Part shown: positions 1 through 7,896 of the stretch, piece after piece
How positions within the stretch are numbered: position 1 is the stretch's first letter
Layout of the letters: each line of letters begins with the position of its first letter
DNA from: Bacteroidota bacterium
Lineage (GTDB): Bacteria; Bacteroidota; Bacteroidia; Flavobacteriales; Flavobacteriaceae
Assembly (NCBI GenBank): GCA_023390775.1
Contig: JAEWCF010000027.1
Coordinates: 1 to 13,451, forward strand
Reading direction: 5' to 3'
Length of the DNA: 13,451 bases
Notes under the pieces: generated by a model
What the model was told of the DNA's origin: nothing
Databases searched by the model: none
What the model saw: the letters and a program-made list of their open reading frames with translations, nothing else
Translations under genes and position numbers: made by a program

Positions 1-419
1 TTGCTGGCGTTGGCCGATTTTTCTTGGGTGATGTCGGTCCCGCTGCGCTTGGTGCGCAGGTGTGAACCCTCGTCGAAAATGGCGCAACAAACGGCCCGGA
101 CCCACTTTTGCTTGTTGGAATCGGGAAGGACGATGCGGTACTCGGTGGTGAAGGTCTGATCTGCCGTGCCCGAAATCACTTTTTCGAATAAAGTTCGTTG
201 CGCGGGCAGGTCATCGGCATGGATCCTGTCGAAAAAGGTCTCAACCGTAAAATCGGAATTGGCCGCAAGCCCGAAGATCTCGCCGAGATCCCCCATTCCA
301 CGTATTGAATGGGCAAGAAGGTCAAAATCCCAAAAACCCGATTGGATCGGGCTGTTTGCAGGTGATTTCGCTTCAGAAAACACATTTCTGTCATTGCGCT
401 TTATGAAGCTTTGGTCCAT
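1..419 (-). CDS. PAS-domain signalling protein, N-terminal part (runs off left edge)
   Basis: The reading frame is open from an ATG at 419 to the left edge, giving 139 codons with no stop. The visible part is one PAS fold of the PAS_3 type at about residues 25-131: a 'GFWDFDL' opening strand, 'FFDRIHADDLP' at 63-73 (the usual H-x-D-D turn), 'TEYRIVLPDS' at 92-101, 'KWVRA' at 105-109, and the closing 'SGTDIT' at 126-131. That last motif normally leads into the next PAS, kinase or cyclase module. There is no signal peptide or membrane segment in the visible part, so a cytoplasmic sensor is likely. In Bacteroidota, proteins that begin this way are most often multi-PAS hybrid histidine kinases, but the output domain lies outside the window, so this is inference. 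The nearest -7-like element upstream is TATCTTAG at 445-438 (minus strand), which is weak. Confidence 0.8.
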   Translation of the reverse strand, partial: MDQSFIKRNDRNVFSEAKSPANSPIQSGFWDFDLLAHSIRGMGDLGEIFGLAANSDFTVETFFDRIHADDLPAQRTLFEKVISGTADQTFTTEYRIVLPDSNKQKWVRAVCCAIFDEGSHLRTKRSGTDITQEKSANAS

Positions 420-512
420 TTTGTACGATTAAGATGCCTAAGATAAACCAAATAAGCGTGCGGCTCATCGCCGATTGCATTAAAATTCTGATTTGTTCAG
501 TCTTTACACCGC

Positions 513-538
513 AAAAAAACCGCCCGAAGGCGGCTTTT
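513..538 (-). terminator. Rho-independent terminator with UUCG loop
   Basis: Read on the minus strand, this is a 5-bp GC stem (CCGCC/GGCGG) closed by a TTCG tetraloop and followed by seven T residues (A513-A519 on the plus strand). It starts about 20 bp after the stop codon of the minus-strand T9SS locus ending at 558, which it should terminate. An A-run on the other side could give weak activity in the opposite direction. Confidence 0.85.
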
Positions 539-557
539 CCATCACCAAAACGAAGTG

Positions 558-1390
558 TCACTGCTTCACCAGCTTCGAAATGAAGAGCTCATTACCGCGG
601 GTTTGCGCCCTTACGAAATAGATTCCCGGCGCGAGGCCCGATACATCAACATTGTCGCTATGGCTTGAATCGATCACGCGCTTGCCAGCCGCGTCATAAA
701 GGGCGAACTGGTTTATTTCCTGTCCCGAAATGGAAAGGCTTACGCGATCGCGGGCAGGATTCGGATAGATCGAAATTCCCGAATTCGCACCAAATTCAGG
801 GGCCGAAAGGCTTTCCAGTTGCAGGTTGACCTTCAACAGCCCAAGATCGAAAGTCGAGACATACAGGTCGGCGTTATCGGCATTGAACATAAAATCCATT
901 GAGATCGAACCCGAATTTGCGATGACATCCGCAGGAATTTCGGTCCAGGAATCCCCACCGTCAACGCTATAGGCAAGCCTGGCCATCGAGGTGTATGTTG
1001 TGTTCTCGGCTGCGATCACGTGCCCATTGGTCTTATTGGAAAAACGCGCCTTGCGGACATTGTATCCCGAATACACATAGGCCCAGTTTTGCCCGGCATC
1101 CACGCTTTTAAAGATCCCGGCGGTGGTCGCCGCAGATAGTGCCGAAGCGCCTCGCCATAGTCCAGCATGTTGTAATAGTTTGCGCCGATGTTGTTCAGCG
1201 CCAAAAAATGCTGTTTGTGCCAGCCTCGTTCCTGTGATACCGATGCGGCCCGTGTGAGCATCTCCAGCGACCGGGCGTGTTCCCCTTTTTGCATCTCCCG
1301 GATCCCCGAGGCGATCAGGCTGTCGCAATCGGCCACGGTCTGGGCATGGGTAACGCAAAACATCAGTACAAAAGCGCAAATCCACTTCAT
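558..1390 (-). pseudogene. Chimeric, frameshifted TPR / BNR-repeat T9SS protein
   Basis: Two protein fragments of unrelated type are joined out of frame. The 5' piece starts at ATG 1390 with a signal peptide (MKWICAFVLMFCVTHAQ) and TPR-like helices ('GEHARSLEMLTRAASVS', 'LNNIGANYYNMLDYGEALRHYL'), typical of the sensor part of Bacteroidota TPR histidine kinases or regulators. That frame then loses its sense near 1130. The 3' piece, in another frame from about 1125 to 558, has two Asp-boxes (SVDAGQNW and SVDGGDSW), as in BNR/sortilin-like repeats. It ends in a T9SS type A sorting domain: 'ISIYPNPARDRVSLS', 'FALYDAAGKRVID', 'GLAPGIYFVRAQ', 'ISKLVKQ'. The BNR protein therefore lacks its own start and signal peptide, and the TPR protein lacks its end. 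The likely cause is a deletion fusion; an assembly chimera is the alternative. A terminator follows at 513-538. The identity of both parts is clear; calling the locus non-functional is inference. Confidence 0.75.
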
Positions 1391-1478
1391 GGGGTCAAAA
1401 TTGTGTTGAGACCCGCAAATATCGAAGTTGTTACAAAGCATTTGGTGGCATCGCATCGGAATCACAAAAAAATTTCTT

Positions 1479-1552
1479 CGTTTTAAAGGAATTATTATAA
1501 CTATCGGGACAATTCGCCTTATTGGCCGATCATAACTATATACTTTAAAACG
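1479..1552. repeat. Inverted repeat with internal direct repeat
   Basis: CGTTTTAAAG at 1479-1488 is repeated as its exact reverse complement CTTTAAAACG at 1543-1552. Between the arms, ATAACTAT occurs twice in the same orientation, at 1497-1504 and 1532-1539, 35 bp apart. The arms are 54 bp apart, so this is not a simple terminator hairpin. It could be paired operator half-sites or chance in AT-rich DNA. It lies about 90 bp upstream of the minus-strand locus start and about 240 bp upstream of the beta-helix gene. Confidence 0.4.
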
Positions 1553-1734
1553 GATCGCAATCTATCCCCATCACAAACACCCTCGCCCTTATGCCACTGT
1601 CGCAACTGTCGGTCAAAATTGGATGCAAATTGCTAACCCTCATATAGTCAGCTGTTTGGATTGACCATTTATAAACTACCGATTTGTTAATGAAAAGAAT
1701 CGTTCATCGATAAATTACGGCAGTTGAACGAACC

Positions 1735-1742
1735 TATTTTTG
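1735..1742 (+). promoter_or_regulatory. Candidate Bacteroidota -7 element of the beta-helix gene
   Basis: TATTTTTG matches the Bacteroidota sigma-ABfr -7 consensus TAnnTTTG at every fixed position. It ends 46 bp before the GTG start at 1789, which would leave a 5' leader of about 40 nt. No well-spaced -33 TTG is visible; the nearest TTG (1724-1726) is too close. The call rests on the -7 box alone. Confidence 0.45.
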
Positions 1743-1788
1743 GCGCAGATGGGAATTGTGTAAATTTCCGACGCTCAAAATTAAATAG

Positions 1789-3501
1789 GTGGCGAAACTT
1801 TACTTTTGGTTATTGGTCCTATCTTTTGGCCCTCTCTGGTCGCAGACGGAATTTTTCGTCGATGGCACCAATGGGAGCGACCAAAACGACGGCCTCTCCC
1901 TCCAAACGGCCTGGGCCACCATCCAAAAGTCCTGTGATGAGGCAATCCCAAACAGCATCGTCAAAATCAGAGGGGGCATCTATCACGAAAATGTTCAGGT
2001 CAACGTTTCGGGAACAGGCGGCAATCCCATCGTCTTCACAAATTACCCGGGGGAGACGGTCATTATCGATGGCGAAGGCACCAATGGGACCTCGCTCATC
2101 CGGATGACCAACCGCAGTTGGCTTCATTTCGAAAACCTCGAACTGCGGAACCTGGTTCGCAACAACGCCCGCGGCATCATGGTGGAAACCTCACAGAACG
2201 GCTATGCGCGCAACCTCAGCTTCAAAAACATAAATATCCATGGGATTCGGTTTACGGCTGAGGACGACGTCATTCCCGCGTCGGGACAGAACGCACGCGG
2301 ATTCGTGGTTTCGGGGCGCGGTGGCGGAATCGAATACCTGACCATTCAGGATTGCGAGATCCACCACAATGTCACGGGAAAGAGCGAGGCGCTCACCCTA
2401 AATGGAAATATAGAGGACTTCCTGATCGAAGGCTGCGATATTTACGACAATACCAACATCGGCATTTGCCTGGCGGGCAATTACGGCGTTTGCAACGATC
2501 CGCTCCTGGACAAGGCGCGCAACGGAATCGTCAGGAACAATACCTGCCATGGAAACGTATCGCCACTGGCCTCTTCCGCGGGCATTTACGTGGACGGCGG
2601 GGAGAACATCGTCATCGAGCGCAACAGTTCCTACCAGAACGGAACTGGAATCAGCGTAGGTTGCGAAAAGAACGGCGTGACGCAATTCATTACGGTCAAG
2701 AACAACATGATCTACGACAATCTGGGGCGTGGGCTTGCCGTTGGCGGATACACGATGCTCACCACGGGCGAGGTGCTCTACTCAACCTTCCGAAACAATA
2801 CGCTCTACCAGAACAATTCGGAGCTGGGGTATGCGAGCGAGATCCATGTCAGCAAGGCTTCGCAATGTGTTTTTGAAGACAACATCGTCTTTTCCAATGA
2901 CCAAAACATCGTGCTTTCGGTCGAGGCAAAATTCCCGCAAGCCAACAACCTCTTCAATTACAATTGCCTCTACACACCCTCGGGCAACGCCTCCGACCTC
3001 AATATTTACTGGCACGAGTTGAGTTTCGCCGCGCTCCCCGAATTTCAGCAGGCCCTGGGGCAGGAAATCAACTCAATTTATGCGCATCCGGGTTGGGCGC
3101 AATCGGAACCGCAAATGCTGGCAGCCAACAGCCTCTGCGTGGATTCGGGCAACCCCGACCTTGAAATTCCGGCAGGCGAACTGGACTTCATGGGAAATCC
3201 GCGGCTCTCGGGCGTGGTGGATATCGGGGCATTTGAATTCGATCCGCAACTGGGTCTCGAAACGGTCAGAGCGCAACGTGGAATTTACCCCAATCCGTTG
3301 ACCGGAAACCTTTTGCATTCGCCAACACTTCTGAGCAATGCGACGTTTAGACTTTTCGACATGGGCGGAAGGCAGGTTGCCGAAATCGGGCACCTCTCCG
3401 GTCATTCGATTCAATTGCCGGGGATAGGCGCAGGTCTTTATCTCTACCAGATTTCGCAGGATGGAAAAACGACCGGTATGGGCAAACTCGCCATCCGATA
3501 G
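1789..3501 (+). CDS. Secreted right-handed parallel beta-helix protein with T9SS sorting domain
   Basis: This is a 570-aa extracellular protein. The GTG start is chosen because a signal peptide follows at once (MAKLYFWLLVLSFGPLWSQ, cleavage near residue 19). Residues ~21-95 resemble the DUF1565-type N-cap of pectate-lyase-like proteins ('FFVDGTNGSDQNDGLSLQTA', 'IVKIRGGIYHENV', 'IVFTNYPGETVIIDGEG'). Residues ~100-430 show beta-helix coils rich in 'N-x-I/V/C' ladder steps ('FKNINIHGI', 'IQDCEIHHN', 'IEGCDIYDNTNIGI', 'IVRNNTCHGN', 'VKNNMIYDN'). Residues ~448-484 carry the motif seen in 'choice-of-anchor Q' proteins (CVDSGNPD, then DFMGNPRLSGVVDIGAFEF). From about 495 the T9SS type A domain begins ('GIYPNPLTG', 'FRLFDMGGRQV', 'GIGAGLYLYQIS'), predicting outer-membrane export and surface attachment or release. 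Polysaccharide binding or lysis is common in this fold, but no catalytic site can be assigned by eye. Confidence 0.9.
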   Translation: MAKLYFWLLVLSFGPLWSQTEFFVDGTNGSDQNDGLSLQTAWATIQKSCDEAIPNSIVKIRGGIYHENVQVNVSGTGGNPIVFTNYPGETVIIDGEGTNGTSLIRMTNRSWLHFENLELRNLVRNNARGIMVETSQNGYARNLSFKNINIHGIRFTAEDDVIPASGQNARGFVVSGRGGGIEYLTIQDCEIHHNVTGKSEALTLNGNIEDFLIEGCDIYDNTNIGICLAGNYGVCNDPLLDKARNGIVRNNTCHGNVSPLASSAGIYVDGGENIVIERNSSYQNGTGISVGCEKNGVTQFITVKNNMIYDNLGRGLAVGGYTMLTTGEVLYSTFRNNTLYQNNSELGYASEIHVSKASQCVFEDNIVFSNDQNIVLSVEAKFPQANNLFNYNCLYTPSGNASDLNIYWHELSFAALPEFQQALGQEINSIYAHPGWAQSEPQMLAANSLCVDSGNPDLEIPAGELDFMGNPRLSGVVDIGAFEFDPQLGLETVRAQRGIYPNPLTGNLLHSPTLLSNATFRLFDMGGRQVAEIGHLSGHSIQLPGIGAGLYLYQISQDGKTTGMGKLAIR

Positions 3502-3619
3502 CCGAACCTTTTCGGGAGCATCGTTCACCAAATCCATTATCGGCGCGGCTTCTTAAATTTTTCCAAAAAAAATTATAACCCTTTGGTGCCGATTGTGTTA
3601 GGCCATCCGATAATTATGC

Positions 3620-3627
3620 TATATTAG
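3620..3627 (+). promoter_or_regulatory. Candidate -7 element of the CotH-family gene
   Basis: TATATTAG differs from TAnnTTTG by one base and ends 42 bp before the ATG at 3670. A TTG at 3593-3595 lies 24 bp upstream, slightly longer than the usual 17-23 bp spacing. The 168-bp gap before it is AT-rich (an A-run around 3565-3572) and contains only a weak 5-bp hairpin (3502-3515) after the upstream stop. Confidence 0.35.
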
Positions 3628-3669
3628 AACCCTGGAATTGTGTTTCAGGCATCCTAATCAAGACAAGAC

Positions 3670-6600
3670 ATGACGAAAATTACTTCCCTGGCGGCCCTCG
3701 GGCTACTGATGATTTCCTTCTATGGCCACGGCCAATCCGCAGCGGGCCGGATGTCAAACCAACATGCCGAAGTGGCGCATGTGAATCCCACGAGTCGGGA
3801 AATTCCAGAACTCCGCACCGAATTCACACGGACCTACCTCAACGACAACAAGACAAAGACCACGTTGGCATCGTCGGTTCCTCTTCATTATCTGGACAAC
3901 GGAAAATGGCTGGAAATGGATTACCGGATTGCTCAATCGGACGGCCGTTTTTCCTATCCGGCAACCAGCCCGTTTTTTGAGATGGCGGGCGACAGAATAT
4001 CAATCGCCACCGCGGGCAAGCAGGTGGAAATCGGAAGCCGGCCGGTTTTTGAGTTCGAGGAAAGCGCGCATAAAACGAAAGCCCGAACGGTCATGGCCAA
4101 AAGCCATGGGAATCACTCGCTATTAATGGAAGGGATTTCGCCGAATATTGACAGGCAGATGGACCTGTACCACGGCGCGCTCAAATACAGCTATATCCTC
4201 CGAAGTGCCAGCGCAATGCCCGAATCATTTGCCCGCCTTTCCATTGCCGAAACCCTTTCGTTGCCCAAAGGATTCACGGCCCGCAAAGAAATTCGGGAAG
4301 GCATGGAGTCCATCGTCATTGCCAACATCGACGGCACGACCGCGCTGGTTTTTCAGCCGGCAATTGTCACCGACAGCAAAATGGGCCAGCGCCCGGGAAG
4401 GCCGGAGGCCACTTCGGCCAGCTACGAATTAATCAAAATCGATGAAAGAACCTATACGGTCCGGATCCTGGTGGACGGGAATTGGCTCACTTCTCCCCAG
4501 CGGGTGTTCCCGATCGCGATCGACCCGGTGGTCACGGTCAACAATACCGATGTGATCAATTCGTGCTTCACGCCCAACTACCAGGCGGCGCCGCTTCAGG
4601 TAAACATTCCCGCGGGAGAAACCATCCTCACCACCGACCTCAGCTATGACTTCGTCGCGGTGGCCGGATCCGGGGCATGGATGTCCGACCAGCGGAGTTT
4701 CGTGGCAGGGCCCAACGGGCAAACACCCGTACAAAACGGGACCGGCAATTCCGACGGCCTTCTTACTTATAACATTACGGCCAGCCCCATCGGGAACGGA
4801 ATCTCAACCGGCACCGTGACCTTCAACTTCAATTTTGCCCGTAACTGGGGAGGATCGGGTTGCAATGCCACGTTCAATTTTGCCAACCGGCGCACTGCGA
4901 TGGTCACCTATGGAACCATCGAATACGGCGACGGCCCCCTTGTGATCAATGAATATTCGGCGTCGAACCGCAACTTCAACGACGGTTTCGGCCGCAACGA
5001 AGACTGGATCGAACTCTACAACGCCAGTCCGGACACCTATTTCAATTTGGCCGGCTACCACCTGAGCAACAATATCGACAACCCGACCAAATGGCAGATC
5101 GAGAGCGGGGTCATCCCGCCCAACAGCCGCGTGCTGGTCTTTTGCTCCAACAGGGACATCGCCTCGGGGACAGTACTACACGCCAACTTCGACCTCAGCC
5201 AGCTCAAGCCCGATGAAGTGGTGCTCGCGGATCCCGACGGCAACATCCTCGAATCGCACGAAATGTATGTCACCCAGACCAATCATTCCTACGGGCGCAC
5301 CACCGACGGCGCATCGGGTTGGAGCGTTTTCACGGCCCCGACACCGGGCAACGCCAATGCGGGCGGCTCGACCGGTTACGCGGCCAAACCCGAATTCGGC
5401 CTTCCGGCGGGCAAGTATCCGGGACCGGTTTCGGTTACTTTGTCCACTACGGGTACGGGCGAGCAGATCCGTTATACAACCAACGGCTCCACCCCTACCG
5501 CCGCATCGCCGCTTTATACAGGGCCGATTTCGGTGACCCAATCGACGGTAATCCGCGCAAGGAGTTTCAGCACGCAGCCGGGGATACTCCCGGGTTTTAT
5601 CGAAACCAATACCTACTTCATCAACGACAATTCCACCTTGCCGGTCTTTTCACTGTCGGGCGATCCGGACCTGCTGCAACTTTTTAACGGCAATGGCGGG
5701 CTTGAACCTACGGGCTATGTCGAATATTTTGAAAGCGACGGAACGCTCATCGATGAAAATATGGGCGATTTTGACCAGCACGGAAACGATTCGTGGGCCT
5801 ATGCGCAACGCGGGGTCGATTTTATCTCGCGCGACGACCACGGGTACAAACGCCGGCTGGAGCACCAATTCTTCAGTACGACCGACCGCCAGAATTTCCG
5901 CAGGCTGATCATGAAGGCCGCCGGAAGCGACAATTATCCGCACCAAAGTGGCGGTGGGCATTTCCGCGACCTGTTCGCCCAGACGCTTTCGCATCAGGCA
6001 GGGCTCGAACTCGACGAGCGCAGCGGAGCCTACGTCAATCTATTCGTAAACGGTCAATATTGGGGGATTTACGATATCCGCGAGAAAGTCGACGACAATC
6101 AGTACACCGATCATTATTACCAGCAGGACTATATCTACCGCGACAGCGACGTTTACCTTCAATACATCAAGACCTGGGGCTCCACCGAGGCGGAATTCGG
6201 GAACCAGCCCGCTTTGGATGCCTGGCAGGACCTGCTGGATTACGTACAGGACAATGACATGTCGGTCGAAGCCAACTACAACTACGTGGAGAGCCAGCTC
6301 AACATCGACAGCCTCGTGGATTATTTCGTGCTCAATTCCTATCTCGTGAACCGTGACTGGCTAAACTGGAACACGTCCTGGTGGCGCGGCCTCGACCCCG
6401 AAGGCGGAGCGCTCAAGTGGCGGTATGCGCTTTGGGACATGGACGGCATCCTCGGCCATTACGTGAACTATACGGGTGTCCCCGATACCTCTGCCAACGC
6501 CGAACCCTGCCAGGTTGAAGACCTCGTGGTGGGTGTCGGCCATACGCAAACCATCAAGAAACTCATTGACGAGAGCCCCATCGCCCGCCAAAAATACATT

Positions 6601-7896
6601 ACCCGTTACGCCGATTTGCTCAACACGCACCTCTCCTGCGAAAACGCGACAGCCGTCTTTGACAGCATCGTTGCGGTGATCGCGCCGGAAATGCCACGCC
6701 AGATCCAACGTTGGGGCGGAAGCATGGCCACCTGGCAGGCCAATATACTAGCCGCCCGGAACTTCCTGTTGCAAAGGTGTTCGCAAACCATCAGCACGGG
6801 CATGGTGAACTGTTACGACCTTTCGGGGCCCTATGAGACCACACTGCTGGTGGAACCCGCCAACTCGGGAAAGATCAAGATGAATTCCGAATGGCTGTCC
6901 AATTTCCCTTTTACCGCCTCAATCTTCGGCAATATCGAAACTTTGCTCAAGGCCGAGGCCAATCCCGGATACGAATTCAGCCATTGGGAGGTGGACGGCG
7001 CTGTCATCCAACCCGATGCCGAAAGCCCGGACATCGTCTTGCAGATTTCACAGGCAACCACCGTCACGGCGCATTACAACGAACTGGTCAATATTCCGGA
7101 TGAGGTCATCTATTACTGGCATTTCAACGACCTCGAAACGCCCGCGGACGTTACCGAGATTGCAGCCGATTTTAACCTCATCCCGCCCGCACAACCGCTG
7201 ATGACCTATACCGGGGAAGGCCCGCGGCATATCGACGCCACCGATACGGGCTCGCTTTTGAACCTGCATCAGGACCAGGGAACGGGCAATGCCGCAAGGG
7301 TACGGAATCCATCGGACGGCCGGACGCTTGTTTTTGATCTGCCTACGACCGGGTACAAGGACATCAAATTTGCCTATGCGGTCCAGCGGACCAATTCGGG
7401 ACAGCTTACCAACCATATTTTCTACAGCGTGGACGGCTCGAACTATATCCAGGGCGGGCTTGCGCAGACGGTCTTTAATGTGGGTACCGAATACAGCGTG
7501 GTGGACATCGATTTCAGCGCGATCGATAACGTGAACAATAACCCCGATTTCAAGATCATGATCGGATTCGAAGGCAACACCACCGCAGAGAACGGCAACA
7601 ACCGCTTTGACAACATCACACTCAAGGGAACCGAACTCGAACTTTCCACGCCGCATCAAAACGTGACCAGCTACCAGATTTTCCCGAACCCCTTCAAGAA
7701 CGTGGTTCAGGTCATCAGCAGCGACCCGGTGCAGGAAATCTCGGTTTTTGACATGATCGGTAAAAAGATCGCCACCCGGAGCATCCAAAATGCCACGCAT
7801 GGCGCAATTGACCTCGGCGGTTTGAATTCGGGCGTCTACCTGATGAAGGTCAAGACCTCGAAGGGCGTGATCACACATAAATTGGTAAGGGAATGA
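3670..7896 (+). CDS. Giant secreted CotH-kinase-family protein with LTD, chitobiase-C-like, InlB-type and T9SS domains
   Basis: The protein has 1408 residues. A signal peptide (1-~22) is followed by a ~270-residue region like the N-terminus of Rhs/wall-associated proteins ('VPLHYLDNGKWLEMDYRI' near 75, closing 'VFPIAIDPVVTV' near 280). A lamin-tail domain spans ~425-560 ('VINEYSASN', 'EDWIELYN', 'LAGYHLSN', closing 'TPTPGNANAG'). A chitobiase/beta-hexosaminidase C-terminal-like domain spans ~565-650 ('IRYTTNGSTPTAASPLYTGP'). The CotH domain covers ~655-1045: 'FRRLIMKAAGSDN', 'FRDLFAQTLSHQAG', 'YVNLFVNGQYWGIYDIREKVD', a catalytic-loop-like D896-x4-N901 in 'NRDWLNWNTSWW', and a metal-binding-like D923-M-D925 in 'WRYALWDMDGI'. 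An InlB B-repeat-like unit (~1058-1137, 'YEFSHWEVDG', 'TTVTAHYN') and a jelly-roll-like region (~1140-1330) precede the T9SS type A domain (1336-1408, 'IFPNPFKN', 'GLNSGVYLMKV'). CotH relatives are atypical protein kinases. The key acidic residues look present, so phosphotransfer outside the cytoplasm is possible but inferred. The gene overlaps the next start by 4 bp. Confidence 0.93.
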   Translation: MTKITSLAALGLLMISFYGHGQSAAGRMSNQHAEVAHVNPTSREIPELRTEFTRTYLNDNKTKTTLASSVPLHYLDNGKWLEMDYRIAQSDGRFSYPATSPFFEMAGDRISIATAGKQVEIGSRPVFEFEESAHKTKARTVMAKSHGNHSLLMEGISPNIDRQMDLYHGALKYSYILRSASAMPESFARLSIAETLSLPKGFTARKEIREGMESIVIANIDGTTALVFQPAIVTDSKMGQRPGRPEATSASYELIKIDERTYTVRILVDGNWLTSPQRVFPIAIDPVVTVNNTDVINSCFTPNYQAAPLQVNIPAGETILTTDLSYDFVAVAGSGAWMSDQRSFVAGPNGQTPVQNGTGNSDGLLTYNITASPIGNGISTGTVTFNFNFARNWGGSGCNATFNFANRRTAMVTYGTIEYGDGPLVINEYSASNRNFNDGFGRNEDWIELYNASPDTYFNLAGYHLSNNIDNPTKWQIESGVIPPNSRVLVFCSNRDIASGTVLHANFDLSQLKPDEVVLADPDGNILESHEMYVTQTNHSYGRTTDGASGWSVFTAPTPGNANAGGSTGYAAKPEFGLPAGKYPGPVSVTLSTTGTGEQIRYTTNGSTPTAASPLYTGPISVTQSTVIRARSFSTQPGILPGFIETNTYFINDNSTLPVFSLSGDPDLLQLFNGNGGLEPTGYVEYFESDGTLIDENMGDFDQHGNDSWAYAQRGVDFISRDDHGYKRRLEHQFFSTTDRQNFRRLIMKAAGSDNYPHQSGGGHFRDLFAQTLSHQAGLELDERSGAYVNLFVNGQYWGIYDIREKVDDNQYTDHYYQQDYIYRDSDVYLQYIKTWGSTEAEFGNQPALDAWQDLLDYVQDNDMSVEANYNYVESQLNIDSLVDYFVLNSYLVNRDWLNWNTSWWRGLDPEGGALKWRYALWDMDGILGHYVNYTGVPDTSANAEPCQVEDLVVGVGHTQTIKKLIDESPIARQKYITRYADLLNTHLSCENATAVFDSIVAVIAPEMPRQIQRWGGSMATWQANILAARNFLLQRCSQTISTGMVNCYDLSGPYETTLLVEPANSGKIKMNSEWLSNFPFTASIFGNIETLLKAEANPGYEFSHWEVDGAVIQPDAESPDIVLQISQATTVTAHYNELVNIPDEVIYYWHFNDLETPADVTEIAADFNLIPPAQPLMTYTGEGPRHIDATDTGSLLNLHQDQGTGNAARVRNPSDGRTLVFDLPTTGYKDIKFAYAVQRTNSGQLTNHIFYSVDGSNYIQGGLAQTVFNVGTEYSVVDIDFSAIDNVNNNPDFKIMIGFEGNTTAENGNNRFDNITLKGTELELSTPHQNVTSYQIFPNPFKNVVQVISSDPVQEISVFDMIGKKIATRSIQNATHGAIDLGGLNSGVYLMKVKTSKGVITHKLVRE

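Larger units (their letters stand above)
1391..1788. other. Intergenic region between divergent genes, AT-rich with repeats
   Basis: No convincing gene lies in these 398 bases. The region separates the start of the minus-strand chimeric locus from the start of the plus-strand beta-helix gene, so promoters for both should be here. It contains a 10-bp perfect inverted repeat and an internal 8-bp direct repeat (1479-1552, listed separately) and a perfect TAnnTTTG -7 element at 1735-1742. I see no tRNA or clear small-RNA fold. Confidence 0.6.

Noticed and set aside
558..1390. Programmed ribosomal frameshift joining the TPR and BNR parts
   Set aside because: There is no slippery heptamer with a downstream structure at the junction, and the two parts are not known to form one protein, so a deletion or assembly fusion is simpler.
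3502..3515. CCGAA-CCTT-TTCGG hairpin as terminator of the beta-helix gene
   Set aside because: The stem is only 5 bp and no T-tract follows directly, so support is too weak.
7048..7878. Long open frame (276 codons) on the minus strand inside the CotH gene
   Set aside because: It is antisense to a well-supported domain-bearing gene. Its translation is low in recognisable motifs, and such shadows are common opposite GC-rich coding sequence.
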